Positions 24,014 to 32,651 of a stretch of DNA of 64,000 bases are shown here, one piece after another. Made by a program: the position numbers and the translations under genes. This stretch comes from an uncultured Lachnospiraceae bacterium (GTDB lineage: Bacteria > Bacillota > Clostridia > Lachnospirales > Lachnospiraceae): NCBI GenBank assembly GCA_947367855.1, contig CANBFE010000002.1, positions 186,001 through 250,000 of the forward strand, given 5' to 3'. The stretch's first letter is position 1. Each line of letters opens with the position of its first letter. Below the pieces are notes generated by a model that saw only the letters and a list, made by a program, of their open reading frames with translations, was not told the DNA's origin and searched no databases.

Positions 24014-24979
24014 ATGTCGATCAGGATACTGGGAACAGGAAGCGCCCTTCCGAAGAGAAGGGTTACAAATGAAGAACTGGCCGGAATGGTGGAGACATCC
24101 GACCAGTGGATCCGGGAACGCACCGGCATAGGCAGCAGATATGTGTCAACCGGGGAGACAGTGGCTGACCTTGCGGCTCATGCCTGCGCCCTGGCCCTGG
24201 AAAATGCGGGAAAGACTGCCGGGGATGTGGAACTGCTGTTGGTGGCCACCTGCTCTCCGGAGGATGTGGCGCCCTGTGAGGCCTGCCAGGTACAGGAGAA
24301 GATCGGAGCCCACGGAGCCGTGGCTTTTGATCTGAATGCGGCCTGCGCCGGATTTCTCTTTGCGCTGCATACGGCCTGGGCCTATGTGGAGTCCGGTATT
24401 TACAAAAGCGCGCTTGTGGTGGGAAGCGAGGTCCTGTCCAAGATTGTGGACTGGGAGGACAGGGGAAGCTGCATTCTCTTCGGGGACGGCGCCGGGGCGG
24501 TATATGTGGAAAAGTGCCGGGAGGGAGGCCTGCTGGGATTTGTACAGCATTCCGACGGCAGCCAGGGAGGCGCTCTGTGCTGCAGGGGCAGGCAGTTGGA
24601 CAACGCATTTTTCCGCCAGATTCCTGAGCGGGGATATCTGCAGATGGACGGGAGGCGGATTTTTTCCTTTGCGGTGCGCCAGATTCCCCTGACCATCGGG
24701 GAGGCCCTGGAGAAGGCGGGCACAGCGGTGGAGGAGGTGGATCTCTTCCTGCTCCATCAGGCAAACAGGCGCATTATAGAGGGCATCGCAGGAAGGCTCT
24801 CCGCGGACCCCGGGCGGTTTCCCATGAACCTGGAGGAGGTGGGAAATACTTCCTCTGCGTCCATTCCCCTGCTGTTGGACGGTCTTAACAGACAGGGAAA
24901 ACTGCACAGGGGAATGAACCTTGTGCTATCGGGATTCGGCGCCGGACTTACCTGCGGGGCCTGCGTCCTGAAATGGTAG
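24014..24979 (+). CDS. fabH: 3-oxoacyl-ACP synthase III
   Basis: A 321-aa condensing enzyme that starts synthesis by joining an acyl-CoA primer to malonyl-ACP. The catalytic Cys111 is in LNAACAGFLFAL, His in LLHQANRRI and Asn in EVGNTSSASIP. RERTGIGSRY and GDGAGAVYVE are standard. In streptococci fabH is at the front of the cluster next to fabT; here it is last, with fabT just after it. GAAAGG precedes the ATG. Confidence 0.96.
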   Translation: MSIRILGTGSALPKRRVTNEELAGMVETSDQWIRERTGIGSRYVSTGETVADLAAHACALALENAGKTAGDVELLLVATCSPEDVAPCEACQVQEKIGAHGAVAFDLNAACAGFLFALHTAWAYVESGIYKSALVVGSEVLSKIVDWEDRGSCILFGDGAGAVYVEKCREGGLLGFVQHSDGSQGGALCCRGRQLDNAFFRQIPERGYLQMDGRRIFSFAVRQIPLTIGEALEKAGTAVEEVDLFLLHQANRRIIEGIAGRLSADPGRFPMNLEEVGNTSSASIPLLLDGLNRQGKLHRGMNLVLSGFGAGLTCGACVLKW

Positions 24980-25044
24980 TTGAAATTTCTATTGACTTTT
25001 GGCTGAAACTTGGTACAGTTATACATAGGAACAGCTGAGGAATG

Positions 25045-25093
25045 CCGGGCACCCCCCTTTGGCAAATCAAATGGCGGGTGCCCGGTTGTTTTT
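25045..25093 (+). terminator. Terminator between fabH and fabT
   Basis: CCGGGCACCC (25045-25054) and GGGTGCCCGG (25076-25085), a perfect 10-bp stem with a 21-nt loop, followed by TTGTTTTT. It ends the fatty-acid operon. Because a promoter-like TTGACT/TACAGT lies upstream (near 24993-25020), it could also act as an attenuator in a fabT leader. Confidence 0.8.
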
Positions 25094-25131
25094 ACAGCGG
25101 GGGAGGATGGAAACATCCCGGAGAGGATGAC

Positions 25132-25593
25132 ATGGGCAGTATGGCACAAAGCAGGAAGCGCTCCATAAACGAACTGTTGGTCAGTTTATTTAATCATGTG
25201 ATGGATATGGAGGCAAAGACAGTTATCACAGAGGAATACAGCGATATAACCAATAATGACATGCATATCATAGAGGCAATCGGAGTGGAGGAACCCAGAA
25301 ATATGTCGGAGATTGCCCGCAGGCTTTCCGTGACAGTTGGTACGCTGACCACCAATATGAACGGTCTGGAAAGGAAGGGCTATATCAGAAGGGAGCGCAG
25401 CGAGAAGGACAGGCGGGTGGTGCATGTTCTCCTGACGGACCGGGGAAGGAAGGCCTTTTACCATCACCGGGATTTTCACAAGAAGATGATAAAAGCCATT
25501 GTGAAAGATTTAAATGAGGAGGAAATGGAGATACTGTATCGATGCCTTGTAAATCTGGACGGTTTTCTGGAGCCGGGCGCAGGCGCTCTTTAG
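25132..25593 (+). CDS. fabT: MarR-family regulator, probable FabT
   Basis: A 153-aa winged-helix repressor. The helix-turn-helix region is MSEIARRLSVTVGTLTTNMN and the wing is RRERSEKDRRVVHVLLT. FabT proteins bind acyl-ACP and then repress the fatty-acid genes. The identification rests on family and position: it is beside the fatty-acid operon, which has FabT-like palindromes at its promoter. No clear copy of the palindrome is seen before fabT itself. The ATG at 25132 has GAGAGGAT upstream; a longer frame from 25042 crosses the terminator hairpin and is rejected. Confidence 0.85.
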   Translation: MGSMAQSRKRSINELLVSLFNHVMDMEAKTVITEEYSDITNNDMHIIEAIGVEEPRNMSEIARRLSVTVGTLTTNMNGLERKGYIRRERSEKDRRVVHVLLTDRGRKAFYHHRDFHKKMIKAIVKDLNEEEMEILYRCLVNLDGFLEPGAGAL

Positions 25594-25653
25594 GCAGTCG
25601 GCAGAAACCGGCAGATGGGCGGGGAAACGGAAGAGGAAACGGGGAGACGGAGA

Positions 25654-27231
25654 ATGGGAATGAAAAATACCATGAGCATGGGAGAGAGGGTCAACGCCAC
25701 CATAGGAGGGATCAAGACGGTCATTTACGGAAGGACAGTCATGATTCTGCTTGGGTTTCTGGCGCAGCTGGTTGTACTGGGAGTGGGATATATCCTTCTG
25801 CGGAATTACAGCTATGTGTTTTATATTCTGTTTCTTGCCCTCAGTGTGGTTACGGTGATTTATATTTTCAATGCGCCGGGAAATCCGGACCTGAAGCTTT
25901 CCTGGATGCTGCCAATTGCGTTTTTCCCGGTATTCGGGGCCATTTTTTATGCTACGATCGTAAGCCAGCCGGGCACGAAGGTGCTGTATGCCAGACTGAT
26001 GGAACAGGCCGGGAACACCAGGAAATATGTGTGCCCCAGGGCGGAGACCCGGGAAAGGCTCAGGACGGAGAGTCCTCATATGGGGCAGCTGGCCCATTAC
26101 CTGGAAAAATGTGACAACAGCCCCGTGTACGATGCCACACAGGTAAAATATTACCCTCTGGGGGACAGTCAGTTTGTGGATATGGTGGAGGAGCTGAAAA
26201 ACGCGGAAAAGTATATTTTCATGGAGTTCTTCATCGTGTCAGGGGGCAGGATGCTGGGGACAATCCTGGACATTCTGAAGGAAAAGGCAAAGCAGGGAGT
26301 GGAAGTGCGGTTTATGTATGACGGAACAAATGTTCTGTGGAATCTTCCCAGTTTTTTTCCGGACATGCTGGAGGAGGAAGGGATCCGCTGCAAGATGTTT
26401 GCGCCCATAAAGCCCGTTTTTTCTCCCCATTACAACAACAGGGACCATCGCAAGATCCTGGTGATTGACGGGAAAACCGCTTTTACGGGAGGCATCAATC
26501 TGGCGGATGAGTACATCAATGAAAAAAAGCGTTTCGGTCACTGGAAGGACGTGGGGGCAATGATCAAGGGGGATGCGGTGGAGCGCTTCACCTATATGTT
26601 CCTGGAGATGTGGAACGAGTCCGAGCGGATTCCGGACGCCCTGGAAAAATACAGTCTGCCCCCGGATGCGGCCATGCCCAGCGACGGCTATGCCATTCCC
26701 TACAGTGTCTGTCCGTTGGGACCCGAGCGGGTGGGGGAGAAGGTGTATCTGGAGATTATTAACACTGCCCACACCTATGTGCACATCATGACACCCTATC
26801 TGATTCTGGATTACCAGATGCTGATGGCATTGACTTATGCGGCCAGCAGAGGGGTGGAGGTGATTATCATCATGCCGCATATTCCGGACAAAAAGTATGC
26901 CTTTATGCTGGCAAAGACCTATTATGAACAGCTTCTGGAAGCAGGCGTGAAGATCTATGAATACGAACCGGGATTTGTCCACGCAAAGGTGTTTGTGTCC
27001 GATGATGTAAAGGGAGTGGTTGGAACTGTGAACCTGGATTACCGGAGCCTGTATCATCATTTTGAGTGCGGACTGATTCTGTACAGAAATTCCCAGATCG
27101 CCGTGATGGAAAAGGACATCCGTGACACCATGGAGCAGTGTATTGAGGTGAAGCCGGAGGATTACAAAAAGCTGAGGCTGACGGACCGGGCCCTTGGCCG
27201 GATCATGCGGATGGTAGCGCCGCTGATGTGA
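25654..27231 (+). CDS. cls: Cardiolipin synthase
   Basis: A 525-aa phospholipase-D-type enzyme that joins phosphatidylglycerol molecules into cardiolipin. Two or three N-terminal membrane helices (MILLGFLAQLVVLGVG onward) precede two HKD motifs: DHRKILVIDGKTAFTGG and FVHAKVFVSDDVKG with NLDYRS. The start at 25654 follows GGGGAGACGG. It lies 60 bases after fabT and may be co-transcribed, linking head-group synthesis to fatty-acid control. A terminator follows at 27268. Confidence 0.94.
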   Translation: MGMKNTMSMGERVNATIGGIKTVIYGRTVMILLGFLAQLVVLGVGYILLRNYSYVFYILFLALSVVTVIYIFNAPGNPDLKLSWMLPIAFFPVFGAIFYATIVSQPGTKVLYARLMEQAGNTRKYVCPRAETRERLRTESPHMGQLAHYLEKCDNSPVYDATQVKYYPLGDSQFVDMVEELKNAEKYIFMEFFIVSGGRMLGTILDILKEKAKQGVEVRFMYDGTNVLWNLPSFFPDMLEEEGIRCKMFAPIKPVFSPHYNNRDHRKILVIDGKTAFTGGINLADEYINEKKRFGHWKDVGAMIKGDAVERFTYMFLEMWNESERIPDALEKYSLPPDAAMPSDGYAIPYSVCPLGPERVGEKVYLEIINTAHTYVHIMTPYLILDYQMLMALTYAASRGVEVIIIMPHIPDKKYAFMLAKTYYEQLLEAGVKIYEYEPGFVHAKVFVSDDVKGVVGTVNLDYRSLYHHFECGLILYRNSQIAVMEKDIRDTMEQCIEVKPEDYKKLRLTDRALGRIMRMVAPLM

Positions 27232-27267
27232 GGCAGGAAGGCGCCGTTCCGGCAGAGATGAAAAGGA

Positions 27268-27293
27268 AAGGGGGGCACAGGCCCGCCTTTTTT
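27268..27293 (+). terminator. Terminator after cls
   Basis: AAGGGGGGC and GCCCGCCTT pair with one mismatch around ACAG, followed by a T-run. Confidence 0.7.
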
Positions 27294-27302
27294 GCCTTTA
27301 TG

Positions 27303-27330
27303 TGAAACTTTTGCAGAGCATTGTCGTCTG
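27303..27330 (+). promoter_or_regulatory. ECF-type autoregulatory promoter
   Basis: TGAAAC (27303-27308), 16 bases, then CGTCTG (27325-27330). The TGAAAC...CGTC pattern is that of extracytoplasmic-function sigma factors, so the sigma factor encoded just downstream probably drives its own operon. Confidence 0.65.
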
Positions 27331-27390
27331 ATAAGGACAACAGGGTATGCGCCCGGCGGCACAGGCGCAGCCGGAACAGGAGGGCAGACA

Positions 27391-27951
27391 TTGAGAGATA
27401 CGGAAATACTGGATCTGTACTGGGCCAGGGAGGAGCGGGCCATCTCCGAGACGCAGCTGTCATACGGGAGCTACTGCTACAGCATCGCGTGGCATATATT
27501 ATACGACAGGGAGGATTCGGACGAGTGTGTCAACGACACCTGGCTGAGGGCGTGGAATGCCATACCTCCCAAACGGCCATGCAGACTGGCGCTGTTTCTG
27601 GGAACCATCACCCGGAATTTGTCTCTGGACAGATGGAAGGAAAAGCATACCATGAAGAGAGGAAAAGGCGAGATGCTGCTGGCGTTGGACGAGCTGGCGG
27701 AATGTGTGCCGGACAGGCGCAGTACGGAGGAGGAAGTGGAGGCTGCGGAGCTGGAGCGCATGCTGAATGCGTTTCTGCATACGCTGCCGGAGCGTGACTG
27801 CAATGTATTCCTGCGCAGGTACTGGTATGTGGAAGAGTACGGCGAGATTGCAGAACGCTACGGCATGAAGCTGAATACCGTAAAGTCCTCCCTGTTCCGG
27901 ACCAGGGCAAAACTTCGGGAGTATCTGGAAAAAGAGGGGGTGATCCTTTGA
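27391..27951 (+). CDS. ECF-type RNA polymerase sigma factor
   Basis: A 186-aa sigma-70 family factor with only regions 2 and 4. Region 2 includes AWHILYDREDSDECVNDTWL and the -10-recognition part LGTITRNLSLDRW. Region 4 (LPERDCNVFLRRYWYVEEYG, KLNTVKSSLFRTRAKLREYL) has the helix-turn-helix for the -35 element. The start is TTG at 27391, with GGAGGG upstream. A frame from 27292 runs through the promoter and is rejected. It ends in an overlap with the next gene, the expected anti-sigma partner. The signal it answers is unknown. Confidence 0.9.
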   Translation: MRDTEILDLYWAREERAISETQLSYGSYCYSIAWHILYDREDSDECVNDTWLRAWNAIPPKRPCRLALFLGTITRNLSLDRWKEKHTMKRGKGEMLLALDELAECVPDRRSTEEEVEAAELERMLNAFLHTLPERDCNVFLRRYWYVEEYGEIAERYGMKLNTVKSSLFRTRAKLREYLEKEGVIL

Positions 27952-28964
27952 GAGACCGGCATGAGGAGACAAAAAGGCAGGCAGCAGGAAGACAGCAAAG
28001 GGCGATGAAACTCCTTGAGGCCTTATCCGGAGTGGACCAGGATCTGCTGGAGCGTGCGGAGAAGAAAGCGGCTGCATCTCCCGGCCGGAGAATTCCTGCC
28101 GGAAGCCCGTGGAGAAACTGGTCATGGGCAGCCCTTCTGTGTCTGGCCCTGGTGGGCGCCATGGGCTGGGGAGGTTATCAGATGACCAGACAGGTCAATG
28201 AAGAAGGCGCAGGATTTGCAGGGGACAGCGGCGGAAATGTGGAAGCCATAGAGGTTCCTTCCGGAGAAGAGGGCGCCATAGAACAATGGGCAGAAGGGGG
28301 GACTGACCAGGAGGAGGCAGGCGCCGGGGAAGGAGGAACCGTGGAAGATAAAGCGGAGACCGGAGCAGTCAACGGAGAGGAAGTGGAAGCTGGAGACCTG
28401 CAGGATAAGAGCTCAGCGGAGGGAGCCGTTAAGGAGGAAATGGACATGAGCTCCAGTCAGAAGGCAGACCGGATCAAATATACGGAGGAGCAGGCCAGAG
28501 AACAGGAAAAACTGGGCGGCTATCTTCCCGTGGAGCTCCCGGAGGGATATGTTTTTGAGAGCGCCTGGAGCGAGTCGGACAGCGTGGAAGCCAATCTGAC
28601 AGCAGTATGGGTAAGGGGGATGGACAGCATTATGTGGAGCGTCCGGATTGCGGAGGAAGCGCCGGAAACAGTTGCTCTCAAACTGCCGGAAACCTATGAC
28701 CTGAATCTTTATGAGATTCCCTATTCGGAAAGCGTACCTGACCGGTATCGGGAGAGTGTGGAAAATCCGGTATTTGCCCGGGAGGATTTCAGCCTGGAAG
28801 CCGTGGAGGCCAGGATGACTGTCCGTGAGGACACGGGGGATACGGAGACGCCCGGAGGGAATTTTTCGGTGCTGTATCCTGATAATGTGGTGGTAAGCTT
28901 TAACGGCAGGGGGACCGCGGAGGAAATCTGGGAAATGTTTTGTTCCCTGGAATCCGCAGAATAA
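27948..28964 (+). CDS. Probable membrane-anchored anti-sigma factor
   Basis: A 338-aa single-pass membrane protein. A cytosolic N-terminus (about 1-60, containing LLEALSGVDQDLLERAEKKA) leads to one membrane helix (WSWAALLCLALVGAMGWGG). A long acidic Glu/Gly/Ala-rich linker follows (about 88-165), then an extracytoplasmic domain (GGYLPVELPEGYVFESAWSE onward) that resembles DUF4367-like sensor folds. The start codon TTG overlaps the sigma stop by four bases (TTGA), which couples their translation. Overlap with an ECF sigma gene and the topology support an anti-sigma role, but no classic zinc motif is seen. Confidence 0.75.
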   Translation: MRDRHEETKRQAAGRQQRAMKLLEALSGVDQDLLERAEKKAAASPGRRIPAGSPWRNWSWAALLCLALVGAMGWGGYQMTRQVNEEGAGFAGDSGGNVEAIEVPSGEEGAIEQWAEGGTDQEEAGAGEGGTVEDKAETGAVNGEEVEAGDLQDKSSAEGAVKEEMDMSSSQKADRIKYTEEQAREQEKLGGYLPVELPEGYVFESAWSESDSVEANLTAVWVRGMDSIMWSVRIAEEAPETVALKLPETYDLNLYEIPYSESVPDRYRESVENPVFAREDFSLEAVEARMTVREDTGDTETPGGNFSVLYPDNVVVSFNGRGTAEEIWEMFCSLESAE

Positions 28965-28982
28965 AATTTTATACTCTTTTTA

Positions 28983-29012
28983 TTGCGAAGGGTTTCCGCT
29001 ATGGGATATAAT
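28983..29012 (+). promoter_or_regulatory. Sigma-A promoter for acyltransferase gene
   Basis: TTGCGA (28983-28988), an 18-base spacer and TATAAT (29007-29012), 36 bases before the ATG at 29048. Confidence 0.6.
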
Positions 29013-29047
29013 GAAAGAAATATTCAAAACGGAACGGGTCAGGGAAC

Positions 29048-30085
29048 ATGGGGAACGAACGGATGAATGAGCGGGAAACTTTTCTGGATAAACTGAGGGT
29101 TGCGGCCACCTGCGCGGTAGTTATGCTTCACACTGTGACAGGGGTTATGGACAATACGGACATGAACCTGTATCCTTTTGAAAAAAAGGTGTTTCTGGTA
29201 ACGCTTGACCTGGTCTGTTGGTGCGTTCCCGTGTTTCTGATCATATCGGGATACCTGTTTCTGAACCCTCAAAGGAAGATCAGCGCGGCGAACATACTGA
29301 AGAAGTACTGCAGGCGGATTTTGCTGGCCCTGTTTATGTTCGGGGTGCCCTATGCCTGTATGGAGCAGGTGGCGGCAGAGGGCTGCTTTCGGTGGGATAT
29401 GGCAGGGAAGGCATTCCTCATGGTACTGCGGGGCCAGAGCTGGTCCCATCTGTGGTATCTGTATCTGATTCTGTTTTTGTACCTTTTGACGCCTGCCTTA
29501 AGGTGGGCGCTTTTCCGGGTGCCCCGGCAGGCAGTATGGGGATTCCTGGGCATGCTGCTCACCGGATGCAGCATTCTTCCCTATCTGACCAGACTTTTTG
29601 GGGCGGAGGGGATACCGGTGCTGCCGGACGGATGTATTTACCTGTTCTATTATGTCTGCGGTTATCTGTTTGTCACGGGAAAACAGGGGGGAAACCGGGA
29701 GAATGGATGGGAAAAACGGCTGCCCGTACTGACGGCGCTGTTGGCAGCGGCAATGGCGTGCAGCAGACTTTCCGGAGGCTATACCCTGCAGATGGCATAT
29801 AATTACCCTTTTACGGTGCTTCTGGCGCTGATGCTCTTCCGGTGGGGGACCCGGAGCGGAGCGGGGCAGGGCGGGTTCTGGAGACAGGCTTCAGCCATGG
29901 GCTTTACGGTCTATCTGATTCACCCGCTGTTCCTGAACCTGGCCTACAAATTTTTTCATGTGACGCCTCTGTCCCTGCCCCTGGGAATTTCCCTGCCCCT
30001 GTTTTTTACAGGAGTTCTTCTTCTGTCGGCTGCAGGGGCCTGGATACTCCGGAAAATCCCTCCAATGCGCAAATACGTACTGTAA
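29048..30085 (+). CDS. Acyltransferase family 3 membrane protein
   Basis: A 345-aa integral membrane protein with about ten helices. The start FLDKLRVAATCAVVMLHTV carries the conserved Arg and His of the acyltransferase-3 family (OafA-like), which moves acetyl or other acyl groups onto cell-surface sugars, peptidoglycan or lipids. WSHLWYLYLILFLYLLTP and the C-terminal MGFTVYLIHPLF are further family marks. It is a single gene, convergent with the methyltransferase. The substrate is unknown. Confidence 0.88.
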   Translation: MGNERMNERETFLDKLRVAATCAVVMLHTVTGVMDNTDMNLYPFEKKVFLVTLDLVCWCVPVFLIISGYLFLNPQRKISAANILKKYCRRILLALFMFGVPYACMEQVAAEGCFRWDMAGKAFLMVLRGQSWSHLWYLYLILFLYLLTPALRWALFRVPRQAVWGFLGMLLTGCSILPYLTRLFGAEGIPVLPDGCIYLFYYVCGYLFVTGKQGGNRENGWEKRLPVLTALLAAAMACSRLSGGYTLQMAYNYPFTVLLALMLFRWGTRSGAGQGGFWRQASAMGFTVYLIHPLFLNLAYKFFHVTPLSLPLGISLPLFFTGVLLLSAAGAWILRKIPPMRKYVL

Positions 30086-30096
30086 GCGGCTTCCGG

Positions 30097-31002
30097 TTAT
30101 GTCCTCTGCCACCGTCCCGAGGCCCCGCAGGGAAGTATCAGTCCGCTTTCCGCCACAGGCAGACCGATTTCATCGGCTTCCACATGGCCGCCCATTTGTT
30201 CCGGCAGGACCTGATTCATCATATAGGAAAGAACCGCAGGCTGCAGTCCTGTGGTGTAGGAGTTCACAAGGAAAAACAGGGCATTCTTTGACAGCAGCCC
30301 TGCCGCCAGCCGGAGAAAGGGCCAGATATTTTCTTCGATCTTCCAGATCTCACCTTTGGGTCCCCTTCCGTAAGAAGGCGGGTCCATGATAATTCCCTCA
30401 TACTGATTTCCGCGCCGCAGTTCCCGTTCCACGAATTTCACACAGTCATCCACCAGCCAGCGCACGGGCGCGTTTTCCAGGCCGGAGGCAGCCGCGTTTT
30501 CCTTTGCCCATCCGACCATTCCCCTGGAGGCGTCCACATGAACCACGCTGGCTCCCACAGCCGCAGCCGCCAGGGTGGCGCCCCCCGTATAGGCAAACAG
30601 ATTCAGTACCCTGATGGGAGAGCCGCTTTTTCCGGAGGCCCTGCGGATCAGATTCGAAAACCACTCCCAGTTCACGGCCTGCTCCGGAAAAAGACCCGTA
30701 TGCTTAAAACTGAAGGGCTTTAACCGGAAGGTCAGGGGGCAGCCCGGTTCCTCCCCGGCTCCTTTTAATAGGTAGGAAATGCTCCACTCGTCTGGCAGGC
30801 GGAAAAACTCCCACTCGCCTCCTCCTTTGGAGCTTCTGTGATAATGGCCGTTTTTCTTCTTCCAACCCTGGTGGCTGTGAGGGGTGGCCCAGATCACCTG
30901 GGGATCCGGACGCACCAGAATATAATCTCCCCAGCGTTCCAGTTTCTCGCCTTCTGAGGCGTCCAACACCTGATAGTCTTTCCAATTTTCTGCAACCCAC
31001 AT
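30097..31002 (-). CDS. Class I SAM-dependent methyltransferase, RlmI-like
   Basis: A 301-aa methyltransferase. The SAM-binding motif is VLNLFAYTGGATLAAAAVGA with VHVDASRGMVGWAKEN. The catalytic-site motif DPPSYGRGPKGE fits the RlmI/RlmL-C group of rRNA cytosine or guanine methyltransferases (Pfam PF10672 type). The N-terminal part (MWVAENWKDYQVLDASEG) is specific to this subfamily and lacks a recognisable PUA domain. The start at 31002 is chosen for GAGGGATT just upstream; the frame is open to 31260 but crosses a promoter. The target is presumed to be RNA. Confidence 0.85.
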   Translation of the reverse strand: MWVAENWKDYQVLDASEGEKLERWGDYILVRPDPQVIWATPHSHQGWKKKNGHYHRSSKGGGEWEFFRLPDEWSISYLLKGAGEEPGCPLTFRLKPFSFKHTGLFPEQAVNWEWFSNLIRRASGKSGSPIRVLNLFAYTGGATLAAAAVGASVVHVDASRGMVGWAKENAAASGLENAPVRWLVDDCVKFVERELRRGNQYEGIIMDPPSYGRGPKGEIWKIEENIWPFLRLAAGLLSKNALFFLVNSYTTGLQPAVLSYMMNQVLPEQMGGHVEADEIGLPVAESGLILPCGASGRWQRT

Positions 31003-31032
31003 ACGGAATCCCTCTTCCCTGTTTTTCTTTAT

Positions 31033-31062
31033 ACTATAGCATGGGAGGCTTCCTCCCGGCAA
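31033..31062 (-). promoter_or_regulatory. Sigma-A promoter for methyltransferase gene
   Basis: On the minus strand: TTGCCG (31062-31057), 18 bases and TATAGT (31038-31033), about 30 bases before the ATG. The spacer holds a GGGAGG/CCTCCC palindrome that could be an operator. Confidence 0.5.
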
Positions 31063-31120
31063 GAGAAAATGTGTGTGCCTGTATTGTACGAAAAAAAATA
31101 CAAAATTTTCAAAAAAAATA

Positions 31121-31149
31121 TTGCAAAGTGGGAAAAAGCCATGTATACT
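31121..31149 (+). promoter_or_regulatory. Sigma-A promoter of the S10 operon
   Basis: TTGCAA (31121-31126), a 17-base spacer and TATACT (31144-31149). A 250-base untranslated leader follows before rpsJ. Confidence 0.75.
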
Positions 31150-31155
31150 AGGTGT

Positions 31156-31406
31156 TGCTGTGGCATGATAGCTGTGAAGCGTGAGGTTGCTGATTATCAG
31201 CAATGGTAATCGGGTTTTCCGTGGAGCGAATGTCAAGTTACAAAACTGACGACAAGTCACTGTACCAGTTTACGTCTGCCGGAGGGCAGAAACCATGTGT
31301 CGGTTCCGGAATCGAGATAGTTGCGTGAGAGTTCAGGACACACACGGAAGAGTGTACAGTCACCGCTTGTCGTACCTAAGAGTGCGAAAAGGAGGCGACT
31401 TTTTTT
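31156..31406 (+). promoter_or_regulatory. Structured 5' leader of the S10 operon
   Basis: About 250 bases without an open frame. Hairpins are visible: TTGCTGAT/ATCAGCAA near 31188-31205, CTGCC/GGCAG near 31277-31290 and a GTGT/ACAC stem near 31339-31356. Firmicutes S10-operon leaders can bind L4 for feedback control. A match to a known leader family cannot be judged by eye. Confidence 0.5.
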
Positions 31407-31724
31407 ATGGCAAGTCAAGTAATGAGAATCACACTGAAGGCATATGAGCATCAGCTGGTGGACGCATCAGCCAGAAAGATCATCGAGACTGTGAAGAAGA
31501 CAGGCTCTGAGGTTAGCGGTCCGGTACCCCTTCCCACCAAGAAGGAAGTAGTTACCATTCTGAGGGCGGTGCACAAGTATAAGGATTCCAGAGAGCAGTT
31601 TGAGCAGAGAACCCACAAGAGGCTCATCGATATCATCGCTCCTACCCAGAAGACGGTAGATGCCCTGCAGAGACTGGAAATGCCTGCCGGTGTGTATATC
31701 GATATCAAAATGAGAACCAAATAA
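31407..31724 (+). CDS. rpsJ: 30S ribosomal protein S10
   Basis: A 105-aa small-subunit protein of the 30S head, also a partner of NusB in antitermination. MRITLKAYEHQLVDASARKI and the SGPVPLPTKKEVVTILRAVH loop are canonical. AAAAGGAGG precedes the ATG. It is the first gene of the superoperon, after a long leader. Confidence 0.98.
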   Translation: MASQVMRITLKAYEHQLVDASARKIIETVKKTGSEVSGPVPLPTKKEVVTILRAVHKYKDSREQFEQRTHKRLIDIIAPTQKTVDALQRLEMPAGVYIDIKMRTK

Positions 31725-31939
31725 GCAATTCCAATCGGATGACCGATTTGAAATTGACCTCTACTTAGACGTAAGAACACAACCCCTGAAGGGGAGGGCG
31801 TAAAACAAATGCCCGGCGCAGAAAAGTGCGGCGGTTACAGGGAGGCATGACAGGCATGGCAAATGTCGGCAGCTCCTGCGCAACGGTAACCGTGTGGTCC
31901 GCTATGTAGACAGCCTTAAAAGGCAGAAAGAGAGGAAAA
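31725..31939 (+). other. Structured spacer between rpsJ and rplC
   Basis: 215 bases without a gene in an otherwise tight operon. It includes hairpins AATCGG/CCGATT (31733-31748) and CCCCT/AGGGG (about 31783-31795). It could be a processing or feedback site; no promoter is evident. Confidence 0.45.
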
Positions 31940-32617
31940 ATGAAGAAAGCAATTTTGGCGACAAAAGTCGGAATGACACAGATCTTCAGCGATGACGGCA
32001 CGCTGATCCCCGTAACGGTTCTGAATGCAGGTCCCTGTGTGGTGACCCAGGTTAAGACCAAAGAGAATGACGGATACAGCGCAGTGCAGGTGGGCTTTGT
32101 TGACAAGAAGGAGAGAATCATCAACAAGGACGCAGGCGGCAAGAGGGAGATCATCCACAGACATGGCGCAAACAAAGCCGAGATGGGACATTTTAAGAAG
32201 GCCGGAGTAAGCGCAAAGAGATATGTCAGGGAGTTCAAGTTCGACAACGCGGAAGAATATACTCTGGGTGCGGAGATCAAGGCCGATATCTTTGCGGAAG
32301 GCGACAAGATCGATGCATCTGCCATCTCCAAGGGAAAAGGATTCCAGGGAGCCATCAAGAGACTGGGACAGCACAGGGGACCCATGAAGCACGGTTCCAA
32401 GTTCCACCGCCACCAGGGTTCCAACGGCGCCTGCTCCTCCCCCAGCCGTGTGTTTAAGGGAAAAGGGATGCCCGGCCATATGGGATGCGTAAAGGTTACC
32501 GTACAGAATCTGGAGATCGTGAGAGTGGACGCAGAGAAGAATCTGCTGTTGGTGAAGGGATCAGTGCCCGGGCCCAGGAAATCGCTCATCACCATCAAAG
32601 AAACCGTTAAGGGATAA
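31940..32617 (+). CDS. rplC: 50S ribosomal protein L3
   Basis: A 225-aa protein that nucleates 50S assembly near the peptidyl-transferase centre. KAILATKVGMTQIFSDDG at the N-terminus and KGFQGAIKRLGQHRGPMKHG in the extended loop are standard; the Gln in that loop is the residue methylated by PrmB-type enzymes in some bacteria. AGAGAGGAAAA precedes the ATG. Confidence 0.98.
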   Translation: MKKAILATKVGMTQIFSDDGTLIPVTVLNAGPCVVTQVKTKENDGYSAVQVGFVDKKERIINKDAGGKREIIHRHGANKAEMGHFKKAGVSAKRYVREFKFDNAEEYTLGAEIKADIFAEGDKIDASAISKGKGFQGAIKRLGQHRGPMKHGSKFHRHQGSNGACSSPSRVFKGKGMPGHMGCVKVTVQNLEIVRVDAEKNLLLVKGSVPGPRKSLITIKETVKG

Positions 32618-32651
32618 CGCGAGTTTAATGCGAAAGGAGGGCCAGTCAGAT

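Noticed and set aside
24063..24907. Minus-strand frames opposite fabH
   Set aside because: fabH has all catalytic residues; these are shadows.
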